Part shown: positions 22,640 to 33,704 of the stretch, one piece after another
Position numbering within the stretch: position 1 is the first letter of the stretch
Layout: each line of letters starts with the position of its first letter
Origin: Corallochytrium limacisporum
Taxonomy: Eukaryota; Opisthokonta
Assembly: GCA_002811645.1 (NCBI GenBank)
Contig: PDIP01000067.1
Span: 184,018-244,828 of the forward strand
Length of the DNA stretch: 60,811 nucleotides
Reading direction: 5' to 3'
Translations under genes and position numbers: made by a program
Notes under the pieces: model-generated
Database searches by the model: none
What the model was told of the DNA's origin: nothing
The model's input: the letters and a program-made list of their open reading frames with translations, nothing else

Positions 22640-24280
22640 GCAAAACGCCTCAATTGTTGCCTCTAAGACCTGCTGCTGCTGCTCCTCAAAGGGAGGGAGG
22701 GGAGGTTTAGAGTTGGGTTTTCCGGCAGTGACGCGGCGCCTAGAACACTGTGAGGAAATCGAGGGAGAGTTGTGTGATGGTGCGCGCACGAAGCGAGGTT
22801 TGTATAACGCGGTCCCCACAAAGGACGGAGCAACCCACCATGGTGAACGAGATACAGAAGCCCGTCGTAAAACGTGCCAAAGGTGTGCGAGAGAAGGCCT
22901 TGGGACCCCCCCCCTCCCCTCTCCTCCAACTTCCATCCCTTCCCTCTCCCCGCACTCCGGAGTCAGTCCCAGCTTGCTCGGGCATTTTCCTTTGAGTGTG
23001 TGCTGTGCAGCTTCTTCGTGTGGTTCTTGCGGGTATATACTCAATCTCTCTGTCTCTCTGTCTCTCGCTCTCTGTGTGTCTGTGTGCATGTATGTGTGCT
23101 ACGATTAGTACACACTTTCTCGTGACCTAAGAAAGTCAAAAAGGAGATCTGTTGTTCTGTCCAATCTGCCTGCCGGAGAACAGTCGTCTGCTGCCCCGCC
23201 CTTCCCCTTCCGTGCCAGGCATTTGGAAGGATGGAATGGTGTCTGTGTTTCTGTGCACTGTTTGGATGCCAACATGCAGCAAGCGGCATGAGCCGCAAAA
23301 AGGAACCGTTGGCCACGCACCACACACACCGCGACCCAAAGCAAACACACTCGGTAGAGAGCGACTGGTTTGTTTGTGACAGGGCGAGCAGGGATCACCG
23401 GAGCTTGTGCCCACATGCGCGCTTATGTGCATTTGGCTGCCTAAAAAGTTTCTCCACTCCGTGCGCTTCTTTGCTCTTCTTCCTACAGGGGTCCGCGCAG
23501 CATCGCATCCCCGGACCGTCTGCTCTCGTCGGGTTCATGGTACAGTGCATGTGCCAAGACTCCTGCATTCCGGTAATATGTCAGCTTTTGCGACAATCAG
23601 TGACCCTAATCCATGGAAAGGGCACCCCTTTACGTGTTCTTCCCCAAATCTATGTCTACGTAATGTTTTCCGAGTACACACTCCCGCTGCGCAGTCTAGG
23701 GACGAAAGCATCGGGCAAGGATGCGGAATTTTTTCTCCTTCGCTGGGTCAGAAACCCGCGCTAGCGACCAATACGCGCAGTCCGTGTTCAGGCAACCCCC
23801 CAGCCCCTCCTCCCCCGCCTCGCCCCGGGGGAGGGGAGGGGATGTGGGCCAGTTCCAGCAGCAAAAAATTAGTTGTCTACGAGTGGCATCCTGGATGCCG
23901 AGTGGCATGACGGTACGGGTACGGGTACAGGTAACGTACAGATGTAAGTACGTGTCCCGCTGCAGCAGCTTTGCGTATTCCGCAAAACAATCCCCCTAAT
24001 GTGATGCCTCGCATTGGCTGGAAGTGCTCGGGACAATTGTTGCGGTGGGGATCATTGCGGATGGACACGGGCAACGACGCGAGTTTGAAACCATCAGGTT
24101 AAATGAAGATGTAGCGGACATGTGTGTAGGATATCAGAGCCGACGACGACGACGGGGTTGTGACACAGTGTGTCTACAAAGAAAGTGTAAAATGTATTTC
24201 GGCATGTGATGGATGTTTAGTTTTCCCTCAGTGCCATCCTACCTCAACAGGTGACATCATCCAACGTCTCACAGACTGCC

Positions 24281-27200
24281 TCATGCAGCCGTATTGATGT
24301 AGTTGTCAAAGTCAAATTCTTGATAGGACGGTATGTAATCACCGTTGAAGATGCAGTGTAGAGCCATGTCCTCAATTCCAGGAGTGTCATGGTTTCTGTC
24401 AGTGATCAAATTAGGTAGAAGCTTAGGGGTTATGACAAAAGTCTGCGACCTACTCTCGGCACTCGAGCTCACCTCCATGACCTTCTGGAAGACCGCTCGC
24501 TCATTGTCAGGGTCCATGCCCTGGTTGATCTCATCCACGAGACGGAATGGGCAGGAAATCTGACGCTGTAATGCGAGCAGATACAGCATTGTGGACACGG
24601 TACGCTCACCACCGGAGTGGGTGCCTGCGTTGAGTGCCTGTTCGGGCTCACTGTTTCGGAAGCGAACCATGATTTCAATGCCCCACATCATGACGTCCCT
24701 GTTGCTCATGTTGAGACGGACCGAACCGTTACAATTAATGGAGATGAAGAAACGACGAAAGTCCTCGTTGATACCGTCTATGTGGGCCTGCATGGGCTCC
24801 AGCCACTCGCGTTTGGCCGCCTCGAATTCCGCTTCTGAGTTCTCGTTGCTGGCGCGGGCCTCTTCCAGTTGCTGCCTCACTGCGGCGAGATCAGTTTCCA
24901 CCTGCTGGTGCTCCCGAATACGCTCTTGGTTGGGTTGTTGGATGTGCTCCAATTCGTTAGATACACGGCGATACTGGCGATTGGCTTCTTCAACATCGGG
25001 TCGAAATTTGACGGGATCCTCGTCTGGCAGACCAGCAATTCTTTCCTCCGACACCTCGTGTTCACGCAGGAGCTCCCGCAACGACCGCTTCTGCGATCGG
25101 AACACTCTCTTCGCTTCTTCCATATTGCTCCTAAAACTCTCACGAACCTGGGCAGTCGTGCCATGCTCCGCCTCCATTTCTCGTAGTCTATTGCTCAGGA
25201 CCACACGTCGTGAATTTAACTGCTCCATCTCCAGGGCAGTCATGGCAGCCGATTCAATGGCAGTCACCTCAGCTTCGTGGGCCTTGACGGCTGCGTCGAC
25301 AGCCTCTAGTTTGTTGGGAAGCGCCTCAACAAGTTTACGGCGCAGGCTCTGTTCTTGGCGATCTGCGTCTGCGAAACTGTTCTTGTGGGAGGCCAAAGTA
25401 TCTTGAAGACGCTGCAGATCCTGCTGCAAAGTCCTGCGTTGGTTTATAGTTTTCGTCATGGAACGCAGATCCGCGTTCAACGGCTCAAGCTTCGCGTCAA
25501 TCTCCCTCTCCTGCTCCAAACACATTGTATGCTCGGTCTCCTTGGCTTGTATGCCTTCTAATGACCTATCCAGAGCTCCCTTGCAGCGCTTCAGCTGCTC
25601 TCGGTCCACGCTCTGATGGAGGAACTGTGCCCTCCGGGTATAAGCAAACGTGTGCTGGATGGCATCATCAACAACCGACTTCTTCATCTTGACGGAAATT
25701 CCTGGGGCGTAGAAATGCTTACATCCGTTTTCGATTAGCCTCGGAGCCAGTCGATCCACCGTTGCCATGTCAATGTCCGTCTTCTTGATCAGAATATTGG
25801 ATATGTTGCAGCGCACGATGAGTGTCTTGATCACATCCCCTGCTGCCGTCATGGAGCGTGCGAGCGTGGTGTCGAAACCCAGCGCCTCTATTTCCTCCTG
25901 CGAAAGCTCCTTCCTGTTTTTGCTCTGCCAATCGTTCCATTCAGCCGTGTTGGGAGCCATGAGAATGTTAATGGGGATTTGGCTTCGTTCACGGATTTCA
26001 GTCAGCAACAAGTCACGATCACGAGTATCAGTGCACACAAAAGACTGCAGGTGCCTGATCGCGACGGCACTTTCTACCATGGCAGCCATGGGGCCATCTA
26101 CATTGAGTTCGACAGCCAGCGGCAAGAAAACCTTGCCGCGGAGACGCGATCCATCTGCAAACCGCTCACGGTACATGTCAATCGCTCGGGTGGTCTGTTC
26201 AAAGGCTCTAATGCTGCGCAAGAGCCTGATGCGCTGTTCTTGAGCGTTATCCGCATCCTTGTAGTCCCTGGCAAGTCGCTGGTGCCGGTTTCTCAGGTTG
26301 GCAAGCTCATTACTGATCTGGGCACCTTGGGTCTTAATTTCGTTGCGCTCGCTTTGATACTGGGTCACTTCCTGCTTTTTTGCCTGGTATTCCGGCATCA
26401 TGGGTTCCGGATCAGGGGCGTTGGCTAGCTTGTCTTCGATCTGGGATATGTTCTTTTCCGTCTGATCAATATTGGATTTCAGTTTACGCTTTCGCAGCTC
26501 GCTTGTCTCCAGATCGGATCTAATTATCTGCGTTTCCGACTCGACTTGCTCCACCTTGTTTGCTTTAGCCCGGGCGTCGGCACCTGCCTTTTGGCGCCTC
26601 CTGTTGGCCTCCCGCCATGTCTCATGAATCGTATGATACTCCTGCTCAGCCAGGGCCACGGCCTCCCGTAATGGGGCCAGTTGCTCTTCAATATCCTTAT
26701 AGTTTTGTTCAAAGTGCTGATACTCCTCCACAGCCTGATCATATCTATCCTTGGACTGCGACAGCGTCAAGTAGGTGGCATGTAGGTGCAGCCACTTCAC
26801 CTGCTCCCGTAAATCATCGAGGCGCTCAGCCCTCTGTACGTGTACAGCTAGGGACTCGAGTCGTCTCTCCAGAGCTCGGATCCGCTCCTCCATACCCTTC
26901 AGACTCCCAGCGTTGGCATTATTTTGTGCAGCAACGTCTGCAAGATGCCTTTGTTTATCAAGCAAATCTGGCTCCAGCGCAGTCTGAGTGCTCCGAAGCA
27001 ATTCATGGGGTTTCTGACGCGTGAACTCCGAAACCTTCTCTTGTGGTAGGCACTGGCACAAATTGTCCATATCAATGTTCAAGCGATATCTTGCTTCCTT
27101 CACAGCACGCTTGGTGCACTGGCTCCCATTCATTGTGTACACCATCTTGTTGCTCTGATCAATGGTGCAAGTAATTGCTAGGATTCCCTTCCTTTGGGAA

Positions 27201-27619
27201 GAATCACGGATATCAAACTCGATGACAGCCTTTCGTTCTCCACTGCGAACGAAGTCCTTGGCCTGCATATTGATGGATTTTCGCTTGATCACGTCAATGC
27301 TGTATCCGAGGGCCAAAACCATTGCGGAAACTACAGATGACTTGCCTGCACCGTTGGGTCCAATCACCAGATTCAGTTTGGGCTGCGGATAGAATTGTGC
27401 TTCCCGATACACTGTAATATTCTTTAACTTGATCCGCACAATCTGTCCATCCCTAAAGTCACCCAAAGGGGTGGGATTTCCGCATCGTCCCACCATGAGG
27501 TGTTGTTGCCGATAATCGCACAGTGATATTGACCTTCGTGACTTGAAACGAATGTACATTGACGTGTCACTTTCGATCCCGACTCTTGTATACCGCACCG
27601 GCATTCCACATCTCGCCAT
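24281..27619 (-). CDS. SMC5: SMC5, structural maintenance of chromosomes protein 5
   Basis: A large coiled-coil ATPase of the SMC5/6 complex, which acts in recombinational repair and resolution of replication intermediates. The head begins with GQIVRIKLKNI and Walker A GPNGAGKSS (Lys93 from the ATG at 27619). Two long coiled-coil arms flank a hinge (about residues 420-620, with IPINILMAPN). The C-terminal head has the SMC5-specific signature loop THSGGERTVSTMLYL and Walker B FRLVDEINQGMDP, then TFVITPKLLPNL. These are diagnostic for SMC5 rather than other SMCs. The start is chosen at 27619 (ACC-ATG-G context), giving 1112 residues. The frame is open 7 codons further from a GTG, and an ATG at 27496, closer to the conserved head, is an alternative. 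The gene is divergent from eIF3k. Confidence 0.96.
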   Translation of the reverse strand: MARCGMPVRYTRVGIESDTSMYIRFKSRRSISLCDYRQQHLMVGRCGNPTPLGDFRDGQIVRIKLKNITVYREAQFYPQPKLNLVIGPNGAGKSSVVSAMVLALGYSIDVIKRKSINMQAKDFVRSGERKAVIEFDIRDSSQRKGILAITCTIDQSNKMVYTMNGSQCTKRAVKEARYRLNIDMDNLCQCLPQEKVSEFTRQKPHELLRSTQTALEPDLLDKQRHLADVAAQNNANAGSLKGMEERIRALERRLESLAVHVQRAERLDDLREQVKWLHLHATYLTLSQSKDRYDQAVEEYQHFEQNYKDIEEQLAPLREAVALAEQEYHTIHETWREANRRRQKAGADARAKANKVEQVESETQIIRSDLETSELRKRKLKSNIDQTEKNISQIEDKLANAPDPEPMMPEYQAKKQEVTQYQSERNEIKTQGAQISNELANLRNRHQRLARDYKDADNAQEQRIRLLRSIRAFEQTTRAIDMYRERFADGSRLRGKVFLPLAVELNVDGPMAAMVESAVAIRHLQSFVCTDTRDRDLLLTEIRERSQIPINILMAPNTAEWNDWQSKNRKELSQEEIEALGFDTTLARSMTAAGDVIKTLIVRCNISNILIKKTDIDMATVDRLAPRLIENGCKHFYAPGISVKMKKSVVDDAIQHTFAYTRRAQFLHQSVDREQLKRCKGALDRSLEGIQAKETEHTMCLEQEREIDAKLEPLNADLRSMTKTINQRRTLQQDLQRLQDTLASHKNSFADADRQEQSLRRKLVEALPNKLEAVDAAVKAHEAEVTAIESAAMTALEMEQLNSRRVVLSNRLREMEAEHGTTAQVRESFRSNMEEAKRVFRSQKRSLRELLREHEVSEERIAGLPDEDPVKFRPDVEEANRQYRRVSNELEHIQQPNQERIREHQQVETDLAAVRQQLEEARASNENSEAEFEAAKREWLEPMQAHIDGINEDFRRFFISINCNGSVRLNMSNRDVMMWGIEIMVRFRNSEPEQALNAGTHSGGERTVSTMLYLLALQRQISCPFRLVDEINQGMDPDNERAVFQKVMEVSSSAESRSQTFVITPKLLPNLITDRNHDTPGIEDMALHCIFNGDYIPSYQEFDFDNYINTAA

Positions 27620-28354
27620 GGTATCCACCGTACTGTACACAAGAGCATACCAACATGCTAGTGCAATAATCCTGCCTCACAAAACCACTAAGAAAGAAAA
27701 CCCCTCGAAATTGTGAGGCAGTATGTCTGAACTCAAGAACCGGATCATTTGCCTGTGCTCAGCTCGAGCGGGCTCTCCCTGGCGCCCATTTTTCGCGCCC
27801 ACAGCCGGCAGGCTAATTTATATCCGGACTTTCAATACTTTCAGTTTTCGGGAGTCCTGAGGAGGAGGCGAACTGTGGCCCTCCATTGTTTCATTCTCTG
27901 CCACTCTCCACCACCTCTCTACCCCTCACGTGGCCCAGAGGGTCAACACCGACCAGTCCGCGTTTTTGTGTGCTGCACAGTTGGCAGGCATTCCCACTCA
28001 CGTTGCAAGTGTAATCTTTCCAAGAGTACTCAACTGCAGCCTTGAGATCGGAAATACCACCCTTCCGCTTGGGCATTTGGGCGCAGAACGAGCCTGTGCG
28101 ACGGTTCCTGCTACGATTAGTCGACTTTGTTACTTTTGGCAATACCATTTTGTCGGGGTAAAACTAAAAGCTATTTTGGGTCAGTAGAAAGTAAGATCGC
28201 GTTTTGTAGTGGATACGATTTGAAAAGTGGTATCACATCATTGGAGAAGGATTTTGTAAAGAGACACAGCTGAGAGATATCGGCTTTGGGGCTTCGTATG
28301 CAAATCAACGGGAAGTTACTGACCAACACAGAATAGACATAAGTTACGACAACG
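27620..28354. promoter_or_regulatory. Divergent upstream region of SMC5 and eIF3k
   Basis: About 735 bp between two divergent starts, so probably a shared promoter. It contains the E2F-like element TTTTTCGCGCC (27789-27799), 170 bp upstream of the SMC5 start. No TATA box was recognised. Confidence 0.55.
27789..27799 (+). promoter_or_regulatory. E2F-like element TTTTTCGCGCC upstream of SMC5
   Basis: It matches the E2F/DP consensus TTTSSCGC. It lies 170 bp upstream of the SMC5 ATG and in the same orientation as similar elements before POLA1 and ORC5. Binding is inferred from the motif only. Confidence 0.5.
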
Positions 28355-28993
28355 ATGCCAGACGCAACCATTGGATCCATCGACCGGTACAACCCGGAAA
28401 ACATTGACCTCCTGGAGGAGCACGTGAACACTCTTGCAGAGTCTCAGAGCTTTGATATTGAGGCATGCATGGCTGTATTGAAATTGTACCAGTTCAATGT
28501 TGACCGCTTTAACGTTAAAGTCGTGGTGAAGATCCTTCTAATGGCTATCATGCAGCTTCCGGACCCGGCCTTCATGCTCTGTCTGTATCTCCTGCCGGAG
28601 GATCAGCTCGCCAACGAACACATTGGTAAGGCCATCTACTTACAGCAGCTTCTTGAGACTTGCAATTTTGACCAGTTTTGGGAGGAGGTCAAGTCCTGCG
28701 AGAACGAGCTACTGGATGGCGTCAAGGGATTCGACGACCATGTTCGCATCTTCATTGAGGGTGTCGTAACTCGCAGCCATCAATCTATCGAGGCAACCAA
28801 CCTGCGGACGTACCTGCACATGGAGGAGGCCCATTTCCAGGGCTATGTGAAGGATCACCCGGAGTGGATCATGAAGGACGGTGTCCTGCACTTCGGTAAA
28901 GATATGGAAGCTGAAGTCAAGCCCAAGAATATTGTTGAGCGTATCGATTTCAACGACCTCACAAACATGATGGCATCGTCCATGCGCCGCTGA
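28355..28993 (+). CDS. EIF3K: Translation initiation factor eIF3 subunit k
   Basis: A 212-residue protein matching eIF3k over its full length. IDRYNPEN near the start, ACMAVLKLYQFN, YLQQLLETCNFDQFW and the C-terminal KPKNIVERIDFNDL are the conserved blocks of the HEAT-like and winged-helix halves. eIF3k is a non-essential peripheral subunit of the eIF3 complex on the 40S ribosome. It is present in animals, plants and many fungi but absent from Saccharomyces. The first ATG is used and the length is that of the family (about 218). It is divergent from SMC5 and convergent with POLA1, with 154 bp between stops. Confidence 0.96.
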   Translation: MPDATIGSIDRYNPENIDLLEEHVNTLAESQSFDIEACMAVLKLYQFNVDRFNVKVVVKILLMAIMQLPDPAFMLCLYLLPEDQLANEHIGKAIYLQQLLETCNFDQFWEEVKSCENELLDGVKGFDDHVRIFIEGVVTRSHQSIEATNLRTYLHMEEAHFQGYVKDHPEWIMKDGVLHFGKDMEAEVKPKNIVERIDFNDLTNMMASSMRR

Positions 28994-29147
28994 CCCAGGC
29001 AAAGGCGCTCTTCATTTACAGTTCCAATTCCATGTGACATAGTAATCATATACAGCAATGAATAATCAAGAGTTTAGGCATCAATGGATTGGTGAGATTG
29101 CACATGTGACCAACAGTTTCTCGTTTATAGCTTCTGCAGCTGTGTTC

Positions 29148-32100
29148 TTATGCAACGGCAGATGTTGTTTGGATAGCTGCCTTCTGCATCCTGGCCGCGG
29201 CCGCTGATGTGGAGGCGTACTGGAAAGTCTCATAGCCAACAAAGCGGAAGCGGTTCCATTTCAGGATCTGGTCGACCTTCTGATGGCAGTATGTCAGAAC
29301 ATCGCGTAGACCGGTCTTTTTGGCCATGATCTCGGCTTGGATGCGATGTCTGGGGTCGCCAAGCTCAGACAGGCTCGCCTCGATATCTGTGAGATACAAA
29401 AAGTAGCGCAGCTGGTTGTACAAGCGGAAGCTGGAGTATTCCCAGGAGATCGTACCGAAGCATCCGGGAACTATACAGGTTCCCGGCTTAATGCTGACCT
29501 GGCGCGTGCGGTGGCTGCAACTTGGTTCGTCACAGACCATCCATCCCTCTCCGTAGGCCTTGTAGTGGCGACGAATCTCACTGTTGAGCACGTTGATCAC
29601 GTAGGTGTCCTCAAAGGTGGTGTCACACTGGTCATTGTTGCATGTCAGACCGTGCTGCAGCGCACCGGTGGTTTGGGATGTGCGGAAAGCACCCTTGAAC
29701 TCAGTGATTTCCTGGCAAGTGTTGCAACGCAGGAAGACTTTGTCGACATCCTTGAAACGCTCCGCAGCGCTGAGGACGGCGCGTGCTTCGCTGCCCTCCT
29801 CACGCTGGTATGCATGCAGAAACTGCTTGGAATCCAGACCGAGACATTCAGCCACCTGACCGGCGTCCGTGCCCGCAATGGGTTCAACCAAACGGGACAC
29901 CACAGCATGCAGTTGCTGCTTGAGATAGTATTGTTGATCGATGTGGAGGCCAAGCTTCTTGACCTCAGAGGGATGGTAGGCCCGCAGGGCGGCGCTCTGC
30001 TTCGTCTGCTCCGCGGTGTCTGCCGCATTCGGGTCCTCTCCCACGGCGGTTGTGCAGATAATGTACTCAATAGCATCACCCGCACGCTTGTGCTCACCGC
30101 GGCTCTTCATGCGCAAAGCAACCTGCACATGGGGCATCGACCGAGCATCTGGGTACATATCTGGAGATTTAGTCAACGACTTAGTGATGACATACCGGTC
30201 GAGCGGAATGCGGTCCTCGGCGACATCGTTTCCGACCTTGCGCAGGTAGGCATGAATCTCGTCGACTAGGGACTCCCTGTCCTGCGCGGTCAAAATCTGA
30301 TCCAAAACATTGCCACCTACATTGACAGCAATACCGGACCAATCACGACGCACGATATCAATACCCTTGACCTCACGTTCTGTAGTAAGACGGTGTTCCT
30401 TGGTTTCAGGATCCACACCCTTATCCACAAGCTTCAAGGCGGCGTACTTCTTCTTCTTCAGCAAAAGCATGGTTTTGAAGACACCATCTATATCAATCTC
30501 CAGTTTCTTATGGCGCTTGTTGATCAGCTTCTTCAGCTCCTGTCCCATACTCATGGTTTTTGCATAGTCGGTGATCTGAGTGTTGATCATAATTGAGTCA
30601 GTATCCCCATAGATGACCGACAGATTGAGCTCGCTCTCTGCCACGTTTACAGTTTGCTGCAGCAGCTCACGACCCATTTGAGTAATGACCTCCGCCAGAG
30701 GCTTGGCATAGAAACGGGCATGACCGAAACCAAGACAGCCATACATGGAGTTGCACATAATCTTCAAGGCATATTGACGAACATCGAGCTGACTAAGCTT
30801 CAGAGGGTCATTCTCTCCCTTCATCATCCTCTTGACCTCCCGACGACGAGAGACAAGATACTCCAGCACACTAGGCAGGACACCGACATCCACATTAGAA
30901 GCAGGTAGCTTTACTTTAAGCGCGTCGGGGTCGCCATCAGCTGCTTCCTCCGCAAGACGCACAGCCTCCTCTCCTTTGGGACGCTCTACGGTGGTGAAGC
31001 AAATGTTGAACTCTTGGATAATGGACGGGTATAGCGAGTTGAAATCGAGCAGCAGGATGAACGTGTTATAGAAACCTTTCTTTGGCTCCAAGACCAACCC
31101 ACCAGAGTACTGAGGCTTCTTTCTTCCAGCGCTTTGGCCCTTTGCCTTGGCACGAGATCCACCATCATCCTTTTTGTCATCCTTCTTGCCAAAAAATTTG
31201 TCGGGCACAATATAGTTACGACGATGGAACTCGTGCAGCAACATCCACTCGTTACGCTCGGCACGACCACCGGTGAGGGTTCTGGACCAAATGTTACCGG
31301 CCAGAGTGGTGAGCTGGCGCGACAGAGGAATTATCTGCAACTTGTTTGCCAGTAGGAAATTGATCGTCGCGTCTTGATCAGCGTACCTAGCGAGATTAAT
31401 CACGGCTTGCGCTGAAGCATATAAGTTACCTATGTTATCCAACGGAATCGACTGGCGGCGTACGCCAAGCTCTACGGAAGCCAATTCCATCATGCTGTAG
31501 GTTTTCAAACGAGTTGAGACCTCCCTCGAGAACTCGTATGTGTCCACCAAGAGGCGACCGGCCATGACCTGCTTGGCTCCCCATTTGGCCTCACCACCAC
31601 CGGTGGTGGAAAGGTGAGGCATCTTGGACACCTGAAGACGACCCAGCCTGCTCCAGAAGGACACGTTGTGATGCTTCATTCTATGGAGGAGAACATCCAA
31701 AGTGAAGCCAAAGAAATTGTGAGCAATGATCACATCAGGGTCAACACATTGAATATTTGCCACCAGATGGGACAGCAGGGCGGACTCCCTATTGCAGACT
31801 TGAACGGTAGAGCCCATTCGCTGACGTTCCAGCTGCTCCTTGAGATCCGATGGGAATTGCTGGCCAGCAGGACGGGATACTAAGGCAAACCTACTGAATC
31901 CATTGGTCAAATTCTGCATGGTACCGTCTATGCTTACTTCGTCATGAACAACCCCCGCAACGGCGAGGACCTCGTGAGCATGGCTTTTGGGATCATGACG
32001 ACTCACAACATTCAAGCTCACCACATTCAGTGGAGGCGGGGGAGGGCACGCATCCGGGTCGATCTTTGAAATGGTACCGTTACTATAAGTCGGTATGGTG

Positions 32101-33704
32101 CATTCGAATTTGCTGTAGCCAAACTTCGATGGCACTGGAGTGGGATTCTTAATCTCGAGGTAGCACGGGCCCATCAAGTCCAGGTCCATGACCAATCGCT
32201 CTGTCAAGGCCGTGTTGGTACCGAATACATGGCTAAAGGTCTCGAAGGTACGATTGGGATCAATTGTATAGCTGTCTCCACTAACTTGAACCTCGAGGTA
32301 CTCGCCCTCGGCCGGTACACCAGGAAGTTCGAATGCATACTTCTTGGACACAGCCTTGAATCGGATTTTCGTTTGCTGTCTGGACAAAATGCCTTCGATT
32401 TCTTCCTTCACATCTTCGATGGTGACAGGGTCATCTGTACTACTGTTCTTGCGCACATCAAAGCGATGCTTACGGGGCAGGAGGTAGAGCCGTCTACCAG
32501 GATCTTCCACCCGCACACAGCAGCTTGACCAACCATCCTTGCTCTCATCAAAGACTTTACCGAACAGGTAAACGTAACCCATGTTTTCATGGGCATCAAG
32601 CCAAAACATGCACAACGTCTTTGATCCATCCTCGTTGGGGAGCAAAAGGTCTTTGAAGGCACTATTTGCTTTAGTCCTTTTTGGATCACCATCATCCATG
32701 GACAGTGTCTTACGGATTTCCTGTGTTCCTTCACCCGCACCCACCGCATTCAGCTGACGCTCAACGTTGCTGAAAGCATCGGACTGTTCAACGGGTCGTC
32801 CATCATACATTGCGGGCTTCTTTTCTACGGTGCCAGCACCGGCAAGAGCAAATGTAGCCTTACTTACAGCCTGTTTCGGAGGCACAGTTTCATCACGGAC
32901 CTTAAACGCGGTCTTCTGCTTCTCTACAGGTGCCTTGCGCACTGTGATAGTCGAGCTAGACTCTGCGACTGCGGGCTTCGTGTCCGCGATATCCATGGTG
33001 TCCCCAGTTTCAGTCAATTGCTGGCGTGCAGCAGCCGACTTCTCTCCTTCAACATCAACAGCCATAGCGATTTCCGCAGATACCGCGGTTACCGCGGTAG
33101 TCTGTTGCTGAGGAATTGTCTCCGTTGGCATAAGAATATGCTCAACTGCTTCATTGGTGACCTCTGCTACCGGAGCCGCCTCGTCCGCGACGTCACCGTC
33201 GGCCTCAGCCTCTAGGTTGCTCAGAAAATTACTCAGCACTTCAGTGCCTGTAGCAACAGGAGCAGGTCCTCGGGAAGAATCATTGCCTATGTCAGGTGCT
33301 GCAGTGGAAGCGAGCCTGTTGGAGGCGTTCATGAAGGCAGTCGAGATTCGCTGACTCAAAGGTGCCTTCTCGTCCTGTAATTTAGCCTTGGGACCCCTTG
33401 GTTTCTTCATCCCGTCGTTTTTCTTGCGACGAGGGCCGCGTTCTTCTTCAGCTTCTTCGTAGTCAGCGTACTGATGTTCTTCGTCAAACCATTCTTTGTT
33501 GCCATCGTGGCGATACCCATACTCCCCGTCCTCGTCAACCACAAAGTCATTAGCCTCTTCCACATACTGAGCGTATTGATCCTCGTCAACATATTCGTAA
33601 GCATCCTCATCGTCCTTTTCAATTTCAGCGAGGCGGCGTTTTGCCTCAGAATCTCCTGCTTTGGCCTGCCGGAGAAGCTCCAGCTTCTCCTTCGCCGAAA
33701 CCAT
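29148..33704 (-). CDS. POLA1: DNA polymerase alpha catalytic subunit
   Basis: A 1518-residue family B polymerase, the catalytic subunit of the polymerase alpha-primase complex that extends RNA primers. The acidic N-terminus (EKLELLRQAKAGDSEAKRR, then Asp/Glu/Tyr-rich) is the Pol-alpha N-terminal domain. The exonuclease-fold region (about 560-830) lacks the catalytic acids, as expected for alpha. Polymerase motif A is DFNSLYPSI (Asp887), motif B lies near YALKIMCNSMYGCLG and motif C is YGDTDS (1032-1037), followed by KKKYAAL. The C-terminal 200 residues hold two four-Cys zinc sites for binding the B subunit and primase. It is complete in a single exon. The upstream region has a TATA-like AATATATAG about 20 bp before the ATG and an E2F-like element at 33957. 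Confidence 0.97.
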   Translation of the reverse strand: MVSAKEKLELLRQAKAGDSEAKRRLAEIEKDDEDAYEYVDEDQYAQYVEEANDFVVDEDGEYGYRHDGNKEWFDEEHQYADYEEAEEERGPRRKKNDGMKKPRGPKAKLQDEKAPLSQRISTAFMNASNRLASTAAPDIGNDSSRGPAPVATGTEVLSNFLSNLEAEADGDVADEAAPVAEVTNEAVEHILMPTETIPQQQTTAVTAVSAEIAMAVDVEGEKSAAARQQLTETGDTMDIADTKPAVAESSSTITVRKAPVEKQKTAFKVRDETVPPKQAVSKATFALAGAGTVEKKPAMYDGRPVEQSDAFSNVERQLNAVGAGEGTQEIRKTLSMDDGDPKRTKANSAFKDLLLPNEDGSKTLCMFWLDAHENMGYVYLFGKVFDESKDGWSSCCVRVEDPGRRLYLLPRKHRFDVRKNSSTDDPVTIEDVKEEIEGILSRQQTKIRFKAVSKKYAFELPGVPAEGEYLEVQVSGDSYTIDPNRTFETFSHVFGTNTALTERLVMDLDLMGPCYLEIKNPTPVPSKFGYSKFECTIPTYSNGTISKIDPDACPPPPPLNVVSLNVVSRHDPKSHAHEVLAVAGVVHDEVSIDGTMQNLTNGFSRFALVSRPAGQQFPSDLKEQLERQRMGSTVQVCNRESALLSHLVANIQCVDPDVIIAHNFFGFTLDVLLHRMKHHNVSFWSRLGRLQVSKMPHLSTTGGGEAKWGAKQVMAGRLLVDTYEFSREVSTRLKTYSMMELASVELGVRRQSIPLDNIGNLYASAQAVINLARYADQDATINFLLANKLQIIPLSRQLTTLAGNIWSRTLTGGRAERNEWMLLHEFHRRNYIVPDKFFGKKDDKKDDGGSRAKAKGQSAGRKKPQYSGGLVLEPKKGFYNTFILLLDFNSLYPSIIQEFNICFTTVERPKGEEAVRLAEEAADGDPDALKVKLPASNVDVGVLPSVLEYLVSRRREVKRMMKGENDPLKLSQLDVRQYALKIMCNSMYGCLGFGHARFYAKPLAEVITQMGRELLQQTVNVAESELNLSVIYGDTDSIMINTQITDYAKTMSMGQELKKLINKRHKKLEIDIDGVFKTMLLLKKKKYAALKLVDKGVDPETKEHRLTTEREVKGIDIVRRDWSGIAVNVGGNVLDQILTAQDRESLVDEIHAYLRKVGNDVAEDRIPLDRYVITKSLTKSPDMYPDARSMPHVQVALRMKSRGEHKRAGDAIEYIICTTAVGEDPNAADTAEQTKQSAALRAYHPSEVKKLGLHIDQQYYLKQQLHAVVSRLVEPIAGTDAGQVAECLGLDSKQFLHAYQREEGSEARAVLSAAERFKDVDKVFLRCNTCQEITEFKGAFRTSQTTGALQHGLTCNNDQCDTTFEDTYVINVLNSEIRRHYKAYGEGWMVCDEPSCSHRTRQVSIKPGTCIVPGCFGTISWEYSSFRLYNQLRYFLYLTDIEASLSELGDPRHRIQAEIMAKKTGLRDVLTYCHQKVDQILKWNRFRFVGYETFQYASTSAAAARMQKAAIQTTSAVA

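Larger units (their letters stand above)
16774..24280. other. Second long low-complexity intergenic region
   Basis: About 7.5 kb without a credible gene. It holds a (CA)30 tract, pyrimidine-rich stretches (about 17640-17760 and 18380-18610), GTGA and GA microsatellites, a 705-base gap and several CCCCGGGG-type palindromes. Open frames here are short or low-complexity and overlap on both strands. The 300 bases next to 16774 probably carry the promoter of the SH2-like gene. At 23911-23930 there is a small GGTACG triplication. Confidence 0.65.

Noticed and set aside
21330-23108. Open frames of about 300-500 codons around the second gap
   Set aside because: Open only because the 705 N bases and the GA repeat contain no stops; the translated parts are Arg/Glu or Ser/Leu repeats.
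24591-25406. 271-codon Ser/Arg-rich plus-strand frame opposite SMC5
   Set aside because: Shadow of the SMC5 coiled-coil arm; the Ser/Leu/Arg composition is what antisense coiled-coil codons produce.
29337-30269. 310-codon plus-strand frame antisense to POLA1
   Set aside because: It lies entirely opposite conserved polymerase and zinc-finger coding sequence; length is explained by codon bias.
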